Made by a program: the position numbers and the translations under genes
In this document: one piece after another, positions 19,831-43,469 of the stretch
Numbering within the stretch: the stretch's first letter is position 1
Layout: each line of letters begins with the position of its first letter
The notes under the pieces: generated by a model
Databases searched by the model: none
Told to the model about the DNA's origin: nothing
The model's input: the letters and a program-made list of their open reading frames with translations, nothing else
DNA from: Montifringilla adamsi
Lineage: Eukaryota; Chordata; Aves; Passeriformes; Passeridae
Length of the DNA: 64,000 nt
Assembly (NCBI GenBank): GCA_017590115.1
Contig: JAGGNK010007559.1
Span: forward strand, 6,798,641-6,862,640
Direction: 5' to 3'

Positions 19831-21719
19831 ATTCACAGTTAATTACTATCTACCAAATGCTGCTGCAGAGTTAAAGGATTAAGTACATAGGCCTTTTTTT
19901 ATTTAAACACAGAAAATTTTTTTAATATATATACACACACAAGACATATGTCTGCAAGGCTGCATGATATACACCAATTCCAAAATAAGGAAACAATCAA
20001 ATGGTCCAGGTGTAGAATGCCATAGATTCCTTTTCCAATCACTTTACAAAGTGGGAAGAAAGTGAGTGACAGCTAGCAAGGAGAGGGGGGAAAAGTAATA
20101 CTCTACAGGATAGCTCTCTCTTTCATTTGCTGGAAAATCAAAGTGTAAGGCAGAGTTCATCTCAGGACTAAAACTTTTGTAACACTTACTACAAAAAAAG
20201 GCACCCTCCAACAAAAGATTGCCCGTGCTGAGGCAGGGCGGGAGGAGATCTCCGCTGCAGGTTGGGGCGTGTTGGTGGGGTGAAGGGATCCAGCCGAACG
20301 GCCACCAAGGGAAAAACAACGCAACTGAAGATTGGCACAGAGAGCGCTGTGGGCTGATTGCTTTCCTTCCGTCCAATTTAATGTCACACTGCTCTGGTGA
20401 GGAGCAAAGGGCCACCAGAAACGCCCCGGGGTGCGGGGTGGGGAGAACAGTCACACACAGCCTGCTGTGAACGGGAGCGGGCGGGGAGCTACTTCAACAG
20501 GAACACTGACCTGAGGAGGGAGGAGAGACTGGAGAACAGGGATGCCAACTCCACTTCTCAAGAGCAACACGACTGCAAATACTGCCTATCCAGGCCGAGG
20601 AGACAGGCTGATCACATGCATCACGTAGAAACATTCACTAAGAGCGTAAAGTTTTTTTTCAAGCACTATTTCTTGAGGTTTCTCTGCATTATGAAGTTTT
20701 CCACCAAAGGAATGTACATTTTGTAGGACATCTCAGGGCTATTATTTCTCAAATTCCCCCCTTAACCCTCCCTCCCCAAAATATTCTTCCTCATTTTCCC
20801 TCATCGTAACTTTCCCCTTTCTCTTACTTCTTTTGAGGCTCCTGGTTGCAGCTCTCCACCTCTGAGCAGCCTAAGTTGCCACTTGAAAGCCATGATTTTT
20901 TTTTCCTTGGAATAAGGGAAGTTGAACAGTAAGACAAATCTGAAGATTAAAGCTCCATCTGTTTGTAGATTTTTTCTCAAATGTCCATTGATAAAACCAC
21001 CCTCCTTTGCCCCCTTCCCCCAAAGTATTTATTTACACATAGGCAGAAAAAAAAATCCTCTGAAAAGCTCTGGACTGTCCTTTTAACTTAAAAAATAATA
21101 AAAAAGAAAATAAGGGGAAGGCACTATGGAAAAAATTACAGAATGTACTCAACCGTACACCTTTAAGAAAAAACAAAAAAGCTGTCAGCACAGCATTAAT
21201 AGACTTCAGTTGTACGTTGGAGTTTCTCAAAGCAGCTCTGTGACTCAAAAGTAAAAAACAGAACAAAAAGCCACACAACTCTTCTCCCTTCCTCTGTTTG
21301 GAAGCTGCTGAGCTTCAGAAGAAAGTGCCAAAGGAGAAGAGACAATAAAAATTAGATTAACACCTCATCTTTCCCAGGCAAGAAATGCTGAATGTTGAAG
21401 GCAAAAGCAGAAACTGATGATTTTTGTTTTTTTTTAAAGGCAGGACTGTGGATTTGGTTCTTCTCTCATGTCCCTTCATGTCAAATGAAGACCGTTTGCA
21501 GAGAGAAAAAATACCAGCAGAGTTTCTCCCTTTTCCTTTAACTGCATTGGCTAGGACTTTATATGGCATCAAAACTTCATGCACTGATGGACAGAGGAGG
21601 AGGGGGAAACAAGAAGAATTGTGGTGGTGAGACCTTAAGTGACCTTAAAACACTCATTTGCAACGAGAGTGAATAAAAGGGGATAACCCAGGAGCAGCTG
21701 AGGAAATTTGTTATTTTCA

Positions 21720-21780
21720 TATTTTTCTCTCTCTCTCTCCTTTTTTTATTTTCCTTTTTTTTTTTTTTTTCCTTTAAGAT
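21720..21780. repeat. Pyrimidine-rich simple tract in GRB2 3' UTR
   Basis: A TTTTTCTCTCTCTCTC run followed by long T runs on the plus strand, i.e. an A/G-rich tract in the GRB2 message. Low-complexity sequence. Confidence 0.8.
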
Positions 21781-21973
21781 AAGTTTTGGTGTGTAAGTTG
21801 AACTCTTCCCCCCGCCCCTGAAGTTCCGTGCTGAGGGAAGGAGGATCACCTCACGGTGACAGGTGACTCTGGTTTTACCGCCGTGTGATTTTTTAGGTCA
21901 CTGGCTGCAGTTAGGCTCTGTATGTGTATTTACTGTTTCTCTGGTTTCCTTAAATAATCTCTAATATTTCTCT

Positions 21974-30623
<8,650 letters not shown>

Positions 30624-33600
30624 CTAAAATTAAGCCTGAGATACATTCAAGATACAAGCAAGACTGACGAAGGTACCAGGTTAATTCTTCCCGTTTGTAT
30701 TGAGCAGTTTTTACATTAACAAAGTTAAACACATTGAAACAGCAAATGTAGATTAACAAAGTTCTTTCTTTTTATTTTTGAAGGGGATACTTTTCTTGCT
30801 GTAATTTTAAATGTGAACAAAAGATCAGGAATCACAAGAAAGGAGCCACATAAAAAGGTAGTTTTAAAAATCACAAATTGGTTCAAAGCATACTTGTTTT
30901 ATTTTTAATTGAATTTCTGTCAACTGGTACGGTGCAATAGGCAAGCCCGGTGCACTGACTGAAAGTGGCCCATCCAATACTGTATTATGTTCTGTAAATA
31001 AAACCATGCTATTGTTTGAAACCTCTCCTCAAGATGATTTTGTGTTTGTCAACACAAAAAAGTGCCTCAAGTCACAGAAGTATCACATGATTAGCATTGC
31101 CTGAATGCAGGAAGATGAGGAAATGCAAAGAGAAAGAAACACGAATGCAGATCCAGAGATCAAATACTACACAGACAGAGTTATGGTGAAGATATCCAAC
31201 AACAAACCCTCAAACTGACTCTTTTGCTATGCCATTATGTTTCTTTATTTCAAGGGTGGTGAGAGGAAATTAAAAAAAAAAGAAAAAGAGAAAGTAAAAG
31301 CAGACTTGCAAAAATTTGCAAGTTCATGTCTCATTCCTACAGCTGACAGGAGTGCATCAGAAAATTAAACTCTAAAGATCAGTGCTTGCTGCCTTTCAAA
31401 ACTGTGACACACCAACACCCTAAATCTGCCTCACTGCTGACCGCTATGTATCACAGAGAAAAACCCCAAAACCTGCTGAAATTAAATGTGGCAAAGGAAA
31501 GAGAGCAAAATGTGAGCCTCCTCAGTCAATTACAGGGGGTAATAGTTACCTGGATGTTCCTTCACTCCCAAGGGAAGAGGCTGATGGGATGTACATTCCC
31601 TGGGTGCCAGCACTTCCACCGGGGAACTAGCACAGCAGCAGGGCCACATCTACAGAATTTAGGTGAGCAAAGATACCCATCTTTAAGGCCCATTTCTGGA
31701 TATTTTCAGCTGAAAAGGCTTTAACACTTAGAAGATACCAAGTAATTACATGTGGATGAAACATTCAAGCTGTCTTTTGTGCAGTTACTACTTTGGGCTT
31801 CCATGCATTCATGTACAAGTACTGCTCCAGCATGCACAGCAGAGTTCAGTCTTTTAGCTGGCACAATCTGAGCACAGGTCATGAGCAGTTCAAGCCTGGC
31901 TCTGTTACAGGCTCTGAGGTAAGAGCTCACACATGAGAGCTGCCCTGGATCAGCTGATGTCTGCTGGACTGCCTTGGAGCTGCAGGACAGCAACCTGGGC
32001 AGGGACTGATTCCTCAACATGAAATACAGGGAGAGACACCAGCAGGAGTTCTGGCATACTGAACAGGGACAGAGTTCAAAAATAGCTATGTAAAAAAGTG
32101 AATTGCACAGAGACCAGGGAGGGCATGAGCAGAAGCCCAGATCTGTAACTCAGTCATGTAAAGATTTCAGCACATAGCTTTCAAAAAATCAGTAATTTGA
32201 GGCTGTTCTGTACCTCAAGCTGCCTTCACTAGAGTCCTGTACAATAAAACACAACTCAAACACAGCATATTGCAATATGATTTCTAATAAACTAAATCTT
32301 ACACAATGGTGTGCATTCTTTTATCAGAGCTATCTCCCATGAGCTTTGATAAAACCCATGCTACAGAGTAATTTCATCACCATCAGAGAGCAGTTAAGGG
32401 ATCTGGCAGTCTGTTCTTTTTCCAGAAAGAATGGGTAAATTGCAGTTTCACCTGAAGGACAGTGCCACAGTTTTGGGGGTTTGGCAGTAGGTATTAAAAA
32501 GTTATCTGAAATTCTAACGCCCAAATGTAAATTATTTTAATGAGTTTTATCTTGCTCTGAAGATATGTTAATAGATTTGGAGGAGCCAAATCACATCGGG
32601 CTTGGGGTACTCATTAATGCCTGGCCTGAAGCCAAACGCCAGCGAGGGAGCAGTGCTGAGGGATGCACTAAAGCTTTGTGACCAGAATAAAAAATAGCTG
32701 ATTAAAGGCAGGGTAAGGGAACTGCCTACATATCTGCACGTCCAACCTGTGCAAGGGACTTCTGCTGTAGTGATGAGCCCTCCACAGCTCCCCCCTGAAC
32801 GGCTGTGTTTGCTCCCAAGACCTTTTCGTGCCTCACACCCCCAGGCTGACGCTATCTTCGCCAGTAGTCCTTTCTAGGATCACTTTAACGAGCTGTCACA
32901 GCTCCATTCACACGCTGGCAGGCAGCCAGGGATCCATGCCCTGGGTTACAGACCGGAGAGCTCAACACAGACACTCACCCTGTAAACACCCCTGGCTTCC
33001 CCTTTCTGGCTCTTCCAGAGAACAGAACACACTGTTTGCTTTCCAAAGCTCCATGTTCCCGTATCATTTCAGCGGGAGTCGTCTCCACAACACAGATCTA
33101 CAAAACCATTTCTTCTGACAGTGTCAGACACCCCTGTGTCCAATGCCTGGCCAAGCAAAACTGACTTGTACTGAAGTGCCTTAAATTCAGGACAACTTTG
33201 CAGTCACATGCTCAAGGCTGGAATTCTGGCAGTTCCTATGAAGTTATGGAGCTATTATCATGAAAACTGTAGAATAGTCCTGTAAAAATCTCAGCTTTCA
33301 AAAAAAATTATGCCACTAACACCCTTTAGAGAAATGTAACTAAAAAATAAGTCAGAAACACACATAGGAATCTTGTGCATTGATGTCTCTGTCTTTGATG
33401 TTTACATCTGACATTGCTCTCTTATTTTAAATCATAAATCCACTGAAATGAAAGCACTAAGTAATTAAACCATTTAACGGCAAAACGTTTTATGAAAAGC
33501 ACCCAGTAAATCCATCTATTCTATACCTCCAAGTGACTTTCAGATAATAAATCATATTAAAATTTATCATCTGGATATTAAAACACAGTGCTATGACTCT

Positions 33601-35263
33601 AAGAAAAATAATTATTCTTAACTGAATTACAGTAAGATTTCCTTGGACTTACCAAAGCTACAAAATTTAATCTAAGTACCACATGCATCACTAGATTTTG
33701 CTTTGTATAATTTGACAAGTACAAAACAAAACCACAAATAAATTAAGTAACAAAATGAAACTTTAAAGATTCACTGCTCCAAACTGGACAGCCTTCAACA
33801 TCTGCAAAAAAATCTGAAACACTTTTTTAGCTCAACTGTTCAAAACTGCTGCTCTCTGGTTAGGTCAAAACCTAAAGTGTTCCTCTGCATCCAATCCCAT
33901 GGGTGCCATAGATGCAACCAGGTCCATGCCAGAGTGATTCTTCTTTTCACACTGGGGCATCTGTGCCTGAGAGGAGGAAGGAGGAAGGATATTTTTATCC
34001 CCTCCATTTGAAGCCATGCTGCCATGTGATGTCCTCAGCCCGCAGTCAGCCCTGTTTTACAGTAAGAGTGGCTCAACTGCGCCCGGCAGTTTCCCAGTTT
34101 GATGACAGCTCTTAGCAACAAAAGCCCATCTGTTCCCATGGAAATGGGGAAGAGGCACCGCAGAAGAGTTGCAGCAAAGCAGTTCCCAAATTTCAGCTAA
34201 AACAGTTCACACACAGCAACCATCCCCAGGCATGTTCAATTCCATACCTAGAAAGTATTTCCAAGCACACCCTTGGGAATTGTACACCAGTCTCAAACCT
34301 CTCAAAACCAAACCACTGTCAGGAACACACAGGCACTAAACTGGAAGACGACAAGCAAATCTGGCTCAGCTCTCAAGCTGACACCCACATGCAACATGAA
34401 ACTAAATATAATGCCTTGAATATTACGTGCTGTGAATTCAGCCAAATTAATCAGCATGCTTTGGTTTTGGAGAGACAACCCCAAAAAAATGTATTCAGAG
34501 AGGGCTCTGAGTTTTGGCTGAAATTCCTCTTTTCCCTGAACTCCAAGGTTTTGGGACTCTTACTATGCTAACTAAAACAGAAAGTGTAAGAACTGCTGCA
34601 GTAGCACCTGTTATTGCCAATGTAGTTTTCCTCCTCCACAAAGTCACACTGACAATGCTACAAAGAAAACAAAGCGGTACATTAAAAACATTTCCAAAGT
34701 CTAAAAAATCCAAGGAAAGCACTCACAACACTCAAACTAGGGCAGGAATTAAAATTTATTAAGTGAATAAACGTTTCAAAGGGAGCACTTCTGCAATTGA
34801 ATTTCTAAGCCTGGAAATTACTTGTCCCAGGATGGAACAGCCCTTGGCAGCAGGGTTCTCACCCTCAGAGAGGTTGTTAAAGCAGAGGTCTTTAACACTG
34901 CTTTTCATTTCAGAGAAAAATGGCTCCTTTTCTGCTGTGAGAGTTACAAACTAGATATAAACCAGCAAGTAAAAACTGCATCAAGGGAAACTGTCTGGAT
35001 TCAACAAAGCAAGTTCACCACAGCCCAATGCAAAACATTTTTGTTCTCTGTGTAATAAATGGATAGTGTGATGGTGGCTCTCACAAATGTTGAATGTAAG
35101 AAGTTCTGTTAAGAGCTGGTTCTTACATAGAAGTTTTGTAATGTTGAAAGTTGATCTCTGACCATCAGAAGGGTTTAAGCACAAAGGACTGCGCAGACTC
35201 GGGACAAAGGAGGAGCTGGGTCTGAAGAGTGACATCTGCACAAGTGTGGGGAGGGTTGGCTTC

Positions 35264-35449
35264 CCAGGGGTTAGTTTACCAACAGCATGCACTGGGGCTG
35301 GCACACCAACAGCATGCACTGGGGCTGGCACACCAACAGCATGCACTGGGGCTGGCACACCAACAGCATGCACTGGGGCTGGCACACCAACAGCATGCAC
35401 TGGGGCTGGCACACCAACAGCATGTACTGGGGTTAGCTTACCAACCCAA
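35264..35449. repeat. 27-bp minisatellite, six full copies
   Basis: The unit begins ACCAACAGCATGCACTGGGG and is 27 bases long; copies start at 35278, 35305, 35332, 35359, 35386 and 35413. The middle copies are identical; the last (TGTACTGGGGTTAGCTT) and the flanking GGGGTTAGTTT match each other as divergent edge variants. Because 27 is divisible by three, open frames run through on both strands; they are not genes. Confidence 0.95.
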
Positions 35450-38400
35450 TTTTTAAAAAGTGAGGTGTGGTTTCTCACATCTGCAAATTTATTGTAAAAG
35501 GCACAACAGGGCATTCAAATTAATTTCTTCAGGATTTTGCAAAGACAACCCAAGACATAGCCAGGTCACCTGCAGCTCCTGTCTCATCCTCGTGTTGAAC
35601 AAATGAACCCTCCTGCCTGTGGCTGTGTGTTACCAAGGTGTCTGTGAGGCAGGAATGGCATCTTAAGGAAACCTGGGGAAATCTGCCCATCAAAATGACA
35701 CTGTGACTCAGACTAGGACAAATCAGTTTTTCTTTTCTTCATTTACTCATCACATAGAGAACAGTTAATTTTAACTGCAAACTTTCAATACATAAAGATA
35801 CACTGGACAATTAGGGTGACTCAAGAACACGTAACTGCTGAAATATTTTAGGCTTTTCCTTAAATTCAATTTATCATGATAACACATAGGAAATGCAAAA
35901 TATCCACATTTTTCAGAACAAAGCCTACAGTATCACGTTTGGACATCCTTTAAGCCTGTGAATATTTGCTCTCTTGGTAGATATAAAAAGCTATGGAAAT
36001 GCTTAACAACCACTGAGCAAATATTAACAAAAACAGCCAGAGAAAGATTGTTCCTTAAATTGCACTCAACTACCAAGTAGTATAACATAATACCTAAATA
36101 ATGGATGTAGATTGCTCCATAATGCAGTAATGTGTTATGGATACAGGTTTTTATTCTCACTCTCCCCAGTTCCCATTATCACTATAGAAACACTTCTTCC
36201 ACCCACAGCTTTTTAAAGGCACAAGAAGAACACAAAACACAAACTCAAAGTAATTTAGAAAATCTGTCCACCACAATGAAGTCCAGGGGTCTTTCTTCCC
36301 CATGCCTCAGTGGTGCTTTTGTCAGAAGCCATATCTGAAGTGACACTGCTGCTTCAACACACACAGACTTTGCACAAGCACACTCCACAGCCTTTTATCA
36401 CAACAGCCAAGCAGCTGGAAGCAGACTCCAGAAGAGGAAATTCTGAATCTTTTCAAAGCAGAAGGCTGGTGTCTGGGTTACCAGCTGCTGTCTTTAGTTT
36501 CTCTGCAAAGAAATTATGTCTAAGTTATTTCCATTCATCTTGAAGGAACCTGGAAATTCCTCTAAAGTAAAATACATTACAAAGTTGAGACAATAAACCA
36601 ACAATAAAGTCACAGGACAAGGCCCTTCTAGGATCTAAGCTTCCCTTTTCAAACCCTTAATAATATTGCCCTCCATATCTGCTGCATATCTACTCACCAC
36701 TGGAGGTTTGTGCAATATAAACACTTCCAGATAAATTCAGAATTATCCTAAACTTCTGAAAGGGTTAATGGGGAGAAATAACTGGGTAAGATTACAGGAA
36801 ATGATGTTATTTTTAACTGCATGTGATAAAGACAAGTTGTTACTACAATTCCATGTAATATTTCACCATGTCAAACTCAAATCCATAGGAGTACTGACCA
36901 AAGTCATCAAGAAATCCACAGTTGCACTGGCTGGCAAGCACAGTAAGATCTGTTATAACAAAGAAAATTCCAAAGAGAGGACTGGAGCAAGGAATTAGCA
37001 CTCAACCTTTTACAAAACTACCTTCTATATTTTTTGTAGGTAACACAAGAATGCTTGAAACAACGTTATGTTAGCTGAAGCACAGTCAAGTCTAGCCACA
37101 AGGACAGAACTCAGCACAGACTAACTCACTCTGCCTCCCAGGCCTCACCAGTCTGGTACTACCATGTCCCCTCTGGCAAAAGTCTTCAACTGTGAAGAGT
37201 TTTTTTATTAAGGATAATAGGAAAAAGAGAAGTAAAAAAATCAATTTAGACAACAATTCTCTTTCCCTGTGGCTCACCTTTTTTGCACCTTTTTTCACGT
37301 GGCACAAAGATGGGAGGAAAAAAACTCAGTATTTTAAAGTACACTGCAGTGAGCTCCAAAATGTCTAATGGAGATCCTGGAAGGAGTCAATTAAGTTCAA
37401 GAAACTTTGCTACAGGTCTTGCATTCCTTCTGTGTAGGAAGCTTCCACTAGCACAAACACATGGAGGTAAAATTATAATAAATGTGCCAGCTCTGCCTCT
37501 GCTTTTGTGGTGGATAGAGAGATGTCAGCCTCAGTGACTACAGAATTCCCTTCAAATTAGTCCTCCCACTACTACAAAGATTAAGCTGTAGATACCACAA
37601 ACAACCTGTTTTCAAAAAGGTTGATGGAAAATCTCCCTAACAGAAAGCATGGCAGCCTGAAGCAAAAAATCAATATTAGTGATTTTACAACTGAAATAAA
37701 AATAGCTTTACAGAGCTTGAAGTAGCTACAGCTCACATTCTAATTAGGCTTTCCACATCTCAAAGACCCCCAAGTGTTTCCGAAACAGCAGGGACTCAGA
37801 AATGAGATTCATTTTACGTTCAGCAACTTTTATGGTACTTAAATAAACACTAATTCTGACAAACTTCATAATGTAAGGACTACTTCAACAATTGATGCTG
37901 CAAGGAATGCACAGTCTCGCTCCAGTGCCTGATCAAAATGGAGTGCAAACCAGTAAAAAGCTTGTTAGACAGCCTGAGCTCCACAGCTTGGGCCAAATAT
38001 GTGGAGGGCAGAATGCTTCACAAGAGCACTTTCTTAAAAAGAGGAAGGGGAGTGCTGTTTTTCCCCAAAAGACCAAGGGTTAGTTTACAGTGACTAAAGA
38101 CCAGGACCAGCCACCTTTTATAACGAGCTGTAGCACTCAGGATGTTATCACGGAAACAGAAGACAAAACATCCTTCCTTAATCTCAAATCCAATCCAGAC
38201 CAAATTTGGAAGCCCTGAAGAGCACAACATTTGGTCAGTTTTCTGTTGTGCAGTGTGGATAAATTCACTCAGGTATTACTAGGGATGGGCATTTGCTTGT
38301 GAATGAGTTATTCACTGAGGTTTTATTTAGCATTGCTTAATTTAGGATTAAACAGGGTCCCAGCAAAACCACCTTTGGTGAAGCACAAACTGAAGAACAG

Positions 38401-40494
38401 GTCATGTGCTGAAGCCTAGAGAGCTCTATGCAATCCTCCCTCTTTTTCCCTGAGGAAAGAAAACAGCCTTGAATTCTGAGTACAAACCTGGTCTATCTGG
38501 GAAAGGTTCAAAATCCAAAACCACACTCCAAAACAACCCAAGTGCATATATGCACATGTCTACATAAAGAACTAAGCACACATTGCCTAAATAAACCCCC
38601 AATTTTGAAAAGAAAAATTTTGAAAGAAGTCTTTTTACCTACAGGTCAGAGTAAGGTCTCCTGGTTTCTATTCCTATATCTGCTACGAACACCAGTGCTA
38701 TAAATTCCAGGCCATCTTACAAGGGCTGTTTCAAACTGCAACTTCAAGTTTAGCAACACGGACACCAAGCATAAAACACACCTGTTATCATGTGCTCTAG
38801 ACTATTTATCCAAGTACAGCCAACTACAACCTTTCAGTCCTTCAATGAAATTGCGAAGCTTTTGTAAGAACTCTTAGCATAAACTCCGAGGGATGAAGGT
38901 TGAAAGCCACTAGCAGAAAATAATAAAAAAGAGCTATTAAACATTCCAATGAGAGTGTTTCAGAATTGTTTTTGAGCTTAACAGAGAAACAGCAGAAATA
39001 TCAGCAGTGGGTTTGTGGCAGTTTGCAAAGCATATCCAAATTATACATTTCTCACTTTCTGCACTTCTCTCATTGTGCTGGCTCCATTTTAAGGCAGGAC
39101 TTGATAGTGTGTCTCAAAAACTGAAAAAGGTAAAGAACAACAAGCAATCATAGCATGTGTTTGTCGTTTTAGAGCTTTACAATACATATGAAGCTGGTCA
39201 CTACAGTGAAATTGAAAATACCCTGGGGAAATACAAATGCCTGACAGCCCATAGGTCGGACATTCACAGCTTGCAAAATCCATTCTGGTAACCTGCTTTG
39301 CACAACAATTTTACTTGAATATCCTAAGCAGTTCCTACTTCTATCTTCAAGTGTCCTACTTGGTCCTGCTATCTCCCACTAAAATGCCCCGCTGGAGAAT
39401 GCATTTCTCACCATCTCAGGAGGAAGCAAAGCTCCTGTCTGGCTGTCGCACACGTTGCCTTTGAACACACCACAGTCAAAGACCAAAACATTCAGTGGAG
39501 GACAAGGGAAGGTTTGCACGAAGCACAGGATAGCGCACCACTAACAACGAGCCCCTTGATCACCTCATGCTTGAGAGCCCAAACCTCTACAGATATAAGA
39601 TTCTTGAAATTTCTCCGTCAAGAATGAAAGAGAAAAAAAGCTGAAATTAGGACAGTTGGCCTTTCTGTTCTAAATAAAGGGTGTGTACCATTACCTCTGC
39701 TATACTTCGCTGATCAAGAAACCACCAAACCCAACACTCCACTCCAGTACTTTCACTCTTAATTACTGCTTTCCCTAGCACAGAGACTCAACAATTTACA
39801 CATCACTTTTAACCAGACAGGAATAGTTATTTGTGGAGTGACATCCAGAAACTGCTTCACGTAGGACATTCTCCATTACAACCATTCTAATGCTTGTACA
39901 CAACAGAGGGGCTGTGATGTACATAAGTAACAGCAGGTAAAGTCCAACAGGATGTGTTAAGGGAGACAAACTAATTATGAACACTTGGCATCCTGTAAAA
40001 ATACCACACTACATAAGGCACTTCATACCCAGTGCTGGAAAAGCTGGGTGGGAGGAATGATGATTATTAGTGGGACAACCTGTACTTAATCTTTGATCAG
40101 AAATTTAGGGTATGTGACCAGAGGGCAGTTTTGCAGCAGCCCTGTGGACATCAAACTACAGTGCTCCCCAGCCACCGCCTTACATGCACCGAGTGGAAGA
40201 ATTACTTTGCATGGTGGGCAGGTATTACAGCCCTGTCTGTACAGATCAGTATGAGCTGACATCACTGTGATTTCAACCAATTTTCCATTGTAATGTTTGG
40301 GGTATTTTCAGAGGAACTGATACCAAGTAAGTTACCCCCTGTCCTGCATTGGTGCAGTTGATTATTTCTGCCTACAACTCTGACAGTGCTTTGATGATCC
40401 TTGTTGAACATCCTGTTTTCACATTTCTTCAAACCATCGTGACAGGAGGTGCCACCTAAATGAGGTCACTCTGCTTGTAAAACAGACTGACAAT

Positions 40495-40638
40495 GACAAG
40501 GGACACAGCTCAAGGAGCGTTCGGACCATGCCCTCAGGCACCTGCTGTGACTCTTGGAGTTGTCCCATGCAGGGTCAAGAGCTGGACTCGATCCTTGTGG
40601 GTCCCTTGCAACTCAGGATATTCTATGATTCTATGACA
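40495..40638 (+). repeat. CR1 LINE 3'-end fragment
   Basis: GTCAAGAGCTGGACTCGATC, then CTTGTGGGTCCCTTGCAACT, then CAGGATATTCTATGATTCTA and TGAC form the sense CR1 tail with two copies of the terminal motif. The left edge is approximate. Confidence 0.88.
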
Positions 40639-43469
40639 ACCAGGATTGATAACCCAGGATGCATTGGTAATTCTGAGTGACTAACAACATGATGTATTCA
40701 GAAAACCTGGAAAAAGTTAAAAGAAAAAACATGCATGCCTTGCACTGATCACCAGACAATCTGGTGAGGAGCAAGCCACATACCATCACTGCCTACTACA
40801 AAGCAAAAATGAAGGAAAAAAATGTAAAGGTTGTCCAAAACCCAACTACTTTTCCGTGGGAAGTACAATTAGAAACATTATTTGCTGCATTTTAAAACAC
40901 ACTAAGAAAAGGTACAACCCCATAAAGGCCTTAAAAAAAAAAACCAAAAAAACTTACATGAGTTCAAAGTACCAACTTTCAGTTTTTGTGTCTAAAGGAA
41001 GCAAATTAACTTGAGCTGCAGCTGCTCAGTTTTTTCCAGTGAAAAGGCTATTGCAAATACACGAGCAAAGGGTCCAACATGTTTTCCAGGATCAAAACAG
41101 GCAGATTTCTGCTATTAATGACAGTAATGTAAGTGAGGAAGGGGGGGTGGTAAAAAAGGTTTTCAGCACAATTGGCATACATTTACAAGACAGATAACCT
41201 TTAAATTTTTTTTCTCTAAATGCATGGTTCTGTTTAAACTATTTTATTATAGTACTCAGTACACTTTCATTTTACACTGCAGACAAGTTAACAAAGCAAC
41301 AAAAACTTCAACTTTGCTTCATCGGGTTTTAAAATGTAAAAGCTTTAGGATTCTAATAGCATATATTCTTATTCAATATTGATTGCTTAATATATTTTAG
41401 CATTTTAAATTCTACAGAATGTAAAATAGTCTTACTTGGCTCTTTGTCAGAAAGATTCTAGGAATGATATTTGACAAGTAATTATCTACAGGACAAAGTT
41501 TCCTAGGTTAATTAGACCTGATAGGACAAATTGAAAAATGTATTTGAAAAAACTATGCAACACTGTAGTCATTATACGACTGAACTTTTGTGCATCTCTT
41601 ATTGATGGTCCTCAAAATCCACAGTTAAGTCATGCACAAAAACTTATTCTACTAAACACAGAGCTATAAGCCAAATCTAGTTGATTTAAGCCATTATTCA
41701 GGAATAAAGGTAACTGCAGGCATCTCTCTACACAGTCAGCAATCAAACTATTAATACTGATACTGCACACATCTTGAACTTGGAATTAACAATCTTACTG
41801 AGAAATTCATACTTCTGAGCAGGAATTGCTATCCAGGTAAAAACTCAGAGGCCACACTCTCAGTCTGGGGTGGCTCCAAGTGTGGCAGCAGCTCTGTGAG
41901 CGGATTTATGCAATGGCAGCACCCTCCCACCTGTGCTCCCCAGGCACCTGCCTAGTTCCCCACACTGGAGAACTGATGTGCAGAAGAGTTTAGGGAGGTG
42001 CTGCATTTCTGACCTCCTTACTTGGCTCCACAAAAAGTGCAAAGCACAGCTCTGGGAGCGAAGCAACAGAGGAGACAGGAAGGAAAGGAATAGGGCAGGA
42101 CTGCTGGAGTGGGCACTACCATGACGCAAACACCCTTGGTTCCAGTTTCAAAATACAGAAAAGGCTTCTCCAAAATTCTTGCAGCAATCCATCTCGAAAT
42201 GTACACATGCAAGAACAGTTCCACTTGTTCGAAGATTTAAACACAGCAGATTAGGGGAAGAAAGGGACAAGAGCTTAAGAAGGAGCACGTGGGTAATCCT
42301 GCTCTGGGGCAACAAAAATTCAGAACTCACTGACTGCAAGTGGGAGGAAGGGAATTGGGGAAGCAGGAGCGAGTGACTCAGCTGAGACCTAGATGTATTT
42401 GTGTTTTCTGATGAGAGGCTTATTTGCAAAAGTGTTAAGACTGGTTTTTTCCAACTGTATACAAGCTGGGACCTTTAATGGATAAAGATGGAAAGGAGAG
42501 TCAGGCCAGCCATACCTTCATGTCAGCCAGCCAGGTCAAGCTAATGGATCCTGGCAAGACACATCTAAAGATTTCTGCAGTGTAGACATAAAAAGCTCAG
42601 ACTTCATGCATGAAACAGCTCTAAAGTTCAGGGACACACAAGAAATGCTGGTGGGCTCATCCATCAAGTCTCTTTTTGTGCTCTGTACTGTCAACAATGA
42701 CAGCTGCTGGTCCTTCTGACAAGTTTAATTCTTTACAGGTTACATCACCCAGGTGCAGAGCAAAAGTCAACCCTTCCATCCTACCACACATTGCAAAACT
42801 GCACATAGGAGAAAGCAGGGCTTTATGGTGTTGGAAATTACATGTGCACAAACCTCACACCTTTTAGACACAGGAGTGCTAACTGCAATAACCTCTCTGC
42901 AGCAACTGAACAACCACAATTTGACAATGAGTATTTACTAATTTCTTTCACACCTAAGACACATGTGGACTTTTCTGCCTGTCCCCAGGGCATACTCTGC
43001 AATTTGCATTGGAAAGTACAGAGGAAGGGAAAGCCCAGGTTTCACTACCCTGAGACAGCTGTCTCAAATGTCACCACCACCCAGGTCGGACCCCAGCTGC
43101 AAAGGCTCATCACTGGCCAATGAAGCTCAAGTTGCCATTTCCTCTTAGCACCAAAAAGGTTTTACAGCCTCAATGATCTAAGAATAATATTATCACCATG
43201 TATTTGAACTGCATTTTCGCCAATTTCAAAATACATCCTGACCTCCCCATCCATGCACTTCAATCTCCATCCTACTGAGAAGAGTGAAACAAAGGGTGTT
43301 GAAATCTCATTTTAAGGTGAAAAATGAAAATTACTTTTAAAAAGACCACACACCATTTTTTGAACAACTGCTGCAAAGTGCCAAAAGATCCAAGTGCCAA
43401 GAGATTCTAGACAGGGTCTGAAAACCCCTCCATGAACTACCGTCAGTCTGTGCAAAGAAGCCTCTTGAA

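Larger units (their letters stand above)
19805..21973 (-). other. GRB2: GRB2 3' UTR
   Basis: About 2.2 kb between the GRB2 stop (21976-21974) and the likely poly(A) site. It contains several long homopolymer and pyrimidine-rich tracts (near 19913-19942, 21095-21180, 21720-21780) but no coding frame of interest. Length is plausible for GRB2, whose vertebrate transcripts carry long 3' UTRs. Confidence 0.7.

Noticed and set aside
31770..31805. Minus-strand Met-Glu-Ala start considered as the GRB2 first coding exon
   Set aside because: The continuation is Gln-Ser-Ser-Asn rather than the GRB2 sequence Ile-Ala-Lys-Tyr, and there is no donor after 26 codons.
34981..35514. Repeat-protein-like frames on both strands
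   Set aside because: Produced by the 27-bp minisatellite, whose unit length is a multiple of three; no conserved flanking coding sequence.
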